NCBI GenBank assembly: GCA_014825775.1
Contig: MVAQ01000360.1
Span: 1-13,299, forward strand
Length of the DNA: 13,299 nt
Source of the DNA: Krasilnikovozyma curviuscula
Taxonomy: Eukaryota > Basidiomycota > Tremellomycetes > Cystofilobasidiales > Mrakiaceae
Reading direction: 5' to 3'
Shown here: piece after piece, positions 10,729-13,299 of the stretch
Layout of the letters: the number at the start of each line of letters is the position of its first letter
Numbering within the stretch: position 1 is the stretch's first letter
Notes under the pieces: generated by a model
Seen by the model: the letters and a program-made list of their open reading frames with translations, nothing else
What the model was told of the DNA's origin: nothing
Database searches by the model: none
Program-made: the position numbers and the translations under genes

Positions 10729-11631
10729 ATGCTGCCATCTCAGAAAGTCAGTCCCCAATTCACTCTTTGCTTCGTTGGAGCTCACGAAACTGACCCAAAG
10801 CTATCTTTATCTCCGTACAGAATAAGGTCGACTTGTCTGTGAGTATTCCTTCAATCTAGACGGGAAAGGAGCGGGCTCCATCATCCACCACCCTAGTTTC
10901 TTCCGCTGATACCAAATCCCTTTCCTTCGCCTTTGCTCCTCTCCTACTTGCGCCTGCTCTGCCGCTTTTTTTTTCTTACATCATCTGGCCAGACTTTAAC
11001 GGACGAAGAGAAGAAGCTCTTCCAGCTGTACGGGAAGCTCCCAGCTAAGAAGACACCCATGAATCGAATGCAGGTCCGTGCTATCCTGTCAAATAAAGCT
11101 CCGGTCCTTCCCTTGCCTGTGTATGTTAACTGACTTTAGCACTCGATCCCTTCCCCGACTGGACTTTGGTTGGTGTGCTATTTGGCTGCAGGAACGAAAA
11201 TACTTTGACTCTGGTGATTACGCTCTCTCTAAAGCTGGAAAGGCAACGGAACAACATGTCACTGTTGGTACTGCTATCCCAAAGCCAGATACGTGAGTAA
11301 AGAAATTCTAGTTTCTGTTGAGAACACCCGAGTCTGATCGATCTCTTTACCTTTCTCTCTCATAAGCATTCCTCACGCATCACCTCCTCCTCTCTCCTCT
11401 TCTCCAACGCTATCGAGCTCGCCAGTCAAGGACAGCATCATGGGAACGTTAGGATCATTCGGTGACGGGTAAGCGAGATCTGTTAAATCGATCGTTGACC
11501 AATTACGTATCGAACGTTTCCTTATGTCTTTCCTCTTGGCGCGATTCAGTATCACTCCCAAAGGAGGACCTCCCAGCCCGATTCGAAACACCTCCAATCT
11601 CTCTAACAACGACTCAGCCCTCAACGCATGA
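10729..11631 (+). CDS. IGO1: Endosulfine/ARPP-19 family protein Igo1, PP2A-B55 inhibitor, 6 exons
   Basis: Exons are 10729-10746, 10821-10838, 10993-11073, 11192-11292, 11367-11468 and 11550-11631, joining in frame to 133 aa, a normal size. When phosphorylated by the Greatwall/Rim15 kinase, these small disordered proteins inhibit PP2A-B55, controlling mitotic entry and, in yeasts, quiescence and mRNA protection. The invariant core ERKYFDSGDYAL starts at residue 40, with the kinase target Ser46 in FDSGDY. It is preceded by LTDEEKKLFQLYGKLP (14-29), matching the family's N-terminal block. The tail carries SP/TP sites (SPV, TPK, SPI). ATG 10729 is the first in-frame ATG; MLPSQK and NKVDLS come from two 18-base exons. 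Intron 3 (11074-11191) uses cag|gtccgt. A donor at 11119 would insert 15 residues in frame before ERKYFDS, against family spacing, and a stronger-looking gtatgt at 11121 would shift the frame. Confidence 0.94.
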
Positions 11632-12285
11632 ATGCCTTGTGAATATGGGGAGTTGTTGAGCTGCAGAGAGAACTGTCTGGGAGATAGTACGTGGATTGAA
11701 AGAAAGAATTCCGGTTTTGTAAGATGGAAGGGGGGCTGCGATGACCTCGTCTTGTCTTCTCGTTCATAAACAAGCAGCCCGCCGCCTCCTGCTCCATTTA
11801 GACGGCATACGTGTGTATCTGGAGAAGAATATTTAATCACCCTTGTGTATCAAGACTCAAGTCATCCACGGAGGCAGGACTAGTAGTACCTCATCGTTGG
11901 TACTGCCCTTTCCTACCATCTCTTCTGTCTCCGTTTTCTTTCCCTTTTCCTGTTGGTACCTTCTTGGTTACATCTTTTCTGTAGTCTGTTTTCTTCTCCT
12001 TTCTATACATCTGTAAATTAAGCATCCAACTCTAGCACTGTCCGATTTTGAATTGTCTTCTTCATGATTAGTTCATCTCTGAGATTGCTTGCTCAATAGT
12101 TTGGAAAGATTTTCGATATCAATCAGAAGAACTAACAACTATAGGTGGAAACTAACTTATTACAAATGGGTGATGGACCAGCGTGTCCCCATCGCAGATC
12201 AGAAGACAACATAGCATCGAAGGGAGTCAATGCGAAAAATTTGCGCCAGGCAAAGGAAGGGTATGAAAATGAAGTATATTGGACC
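11632..12285. other. Convergent intergenic region between Igo1 and POLD4
   Basis: This 654-base stretch lies between the stops of two genes running toward each other and should contain both 3' untranslated regions. The plus strand around 11880-12060 is T/C-rich. Open frames here, including a long minus-strand one antisense to Igo1 exons, show no recognisable family. I see no RNA gene or repeat. Confidence 0.6.
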
Positions 12286-13272
12286 TTAGATACGACCAAG
12301 GAAGACGTTCTCCTTGTAACGGTCCTCAGCGACGCCTTGCTTGCTGAGCAAGATCTGACGAACCTGAATATGCATATGCGCAAAGATAAACAAGGTGGGA
12401 GATTAGAGAATGACGGCAAAAAGACTAGTCAAATGATGGTTCGAGAGAGCAGACATACGACGGGGGGAGGGTTCAATCCCAATCGCTCGGCTCGCTCCCA
12501 TCTCTGCAGACGAGTGAGGGAAGTGCAAGGGCCGTACTTGGCAGCAAGGTCGAAACTTCGGAGAACATGATCGACCTTGGATTCTTCTTCAGTATGGACT
12601 TGAAAGGATTGAAGAGGAAGAAGATAGCGATCAGTAAAGCTTGTAACGAACAGGAGCGCAATAAAAGTGTCGGAGGAAGTGTAATTCCAAGCTATTGAAC
12701 ACGAGACTCACTTGGTCGCCTGAATCCTTTTCTAGCTTTTTTGTAAGCTCTGCAAAGTTATAGCATGCATGATGAGATCATAGATAGTTGTTGCGAGAGA
12801 GTTGACGTAGACTACTCACGCATTCCATTCATTTCCATTGACGTCCAGGTTCTGACCTTGCTTCCATTCGGTTTCAATGACTTCAACTTCATCATCATCC
12901 TCCTCGTCTTCCTCTTCACCATCGCTGTCTGTCAAAGGCAGTAGCGGGTCTTCATAGTCGGATTCAGAGTCCTCAGCTTCTGCCTTCTTCTTCCTGGCTG
13001 CCGCCGCTACAGTTCTTCGTTTGGTTTTGCTAGGTTTAGCGGAAGACGAAGCTCCTCCTCTGGTGGTGGCTTTGAAGCTCAACAAACCCTGTAATTTCAA
13101 GAGATACAACGTCAATATTGTATTCACTGTCAAACTTAGCGAAGAAGGAGAACATGTTCGTCGAAAGTGAACGGGTTGAACTCACCTGAGAAGCAGCTGT
13201 CGTGCTTGATGATGCTTTCTTCGACCCAGCCGAGGAGGAAGCATCTTTCTTAGTTATTTTTTTGGGGGCCAT
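12286..13272 (-). CDS. DNA polymerase delta subunit 4 (POLD4/Cdm1-like), 5 exons
   Basis: On the minus strand the exons are 13272-13186, 13088-12820, 12749-12712, 12598-12459 and 12363-12286, joining in frame to 203 aa. This is the smallest subunit of replicative DNA polymerase delta, which stabilises the complex and contacts PCNA in other eukaryotes. Exon 4 codes the hallmark block: ESKVDHVLRSFDLAAKYGPC, then TRLQRWERAERLGLNPPP. These match the family's LRxFDL, YGPC, TRLxRWxRA and GLxPPP signatures. Exon 5 completes VRQILLS and ends YKENVFLGRI. The N-terminal part is basic and Ser-rich; QGLLSFK at residue 29, formed across intron 1, resembles a shortened PCNA-interacting box. An acidic run (about 90-105) and the basic AYKKARKGFRRP (exon 3) follow. 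Introns are 97, 70, 113 and 95 bases, with clear gtgagt or gtatgt donors. It is longer than human POLD4 owing to the disordered N-terminus. Only 27 bases lie upstream of the ATG, so the promoter is outside the window. Confidence 0.92.
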
Positions 13273-13299
13273 AGATGTATAGGGTGAATAGGTTGGGAT

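Noticed and set aside
11373..11840. 155-codon minus-strand open frame
   Set aside because: It overlaps the last Igo1 exons on the opposite strand and has no domain signature; it is best explained as an antisense shadow plus 3' flank.
12469..12480. tRNA B-box-like GGTTCAATCC on the plus strand
   Set aside because: The flanking bases do not form a T-stem or acceptor stem and no cloverleaf can be drawn; the bases are the complement of the POLD4 GLNPPP codons.
12145..12570. 141-codon plus-strand open frame
   Set aside because: It begins at GTG, shows no recognisable family, and is antisense to the POLD4 exons that carry strong family motifs.
1..13299. A novel multi-gene system (defence, biosynthetic cluster, mobile element)
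   Set aside because: Five genes belong to known housekeeping or regulatory families and the sixth is a recognisable RING-H2 protein. No shared pathway, inverted repeats, transposase, reverse transcriptase or CRISPR repeats were seen.

Overview
This window looks like nuclear DNA of a basidiomycete yeast. The genes are packed on both strands and are cut by many short introns (about 59 to 175 bases) with GTRNGT-type donors. Exons run from 18 bases to over 2 kb, and there is no bacterial-style operon or ribosome-binding layout. Intron density, codon use and protein style suggest a Tremellomycete (Cryptococcus/Kwoniella-like), but that placement is inference. I rebuilt all gene models by hand from splice signals, reading frame and family motifs.

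Layout, left to right. (1) 117-840, plus: a complete five-exon YjbQ/UPF0047 family protein (137 aa). (2) 1575-5477, plus: a six-exon, about 1182 aa RING-H2 protein with a predicted N-myristoylation start, a long disordered body, and a C-terminal block ending in a canonical C3H2C3 RING. (3) 5822-about 7010, plus: TAF8, the histone-fold subunit of TFIID, whose 3' end is ambiguous. (4) About 7296-10043, plus: the mitofusin Fzo1, a mitochondrial outer-membrane fusion GTPase. (5) 10729-11631, plus: a six-exon endosulfine/Igo1 protein (133 aa) carrying the FDSGDY phosphosite. (6) 13272-12286, minus: a five-exon POLD4/Cdm1, the small subunit of DNA polymerase delta (203 aa). It is largely invisible as open reading frames because its conserved core sits in a 140-base exon.

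The first five genes run in the same direction and the sixth converges on Igo1. They are ordinary housekeeping or regulatory genes (metabolism, ubiquitin, transcription, mitochondrial fusion, quiescence/mitosis, replication) and do not form one pathway. I saw no mobile element, CRISPR array, RNA gene or new multi-gene system. The most useful points are splice-related: the hidden POLD4, the alternative TAF8 C-terminus, an Igo1 gene starting with two 18-base coding exons, a stop-free 66-base intron in FZO1, an undecided FZO1 start, and an upstream AUG overlapping the RING gene start.
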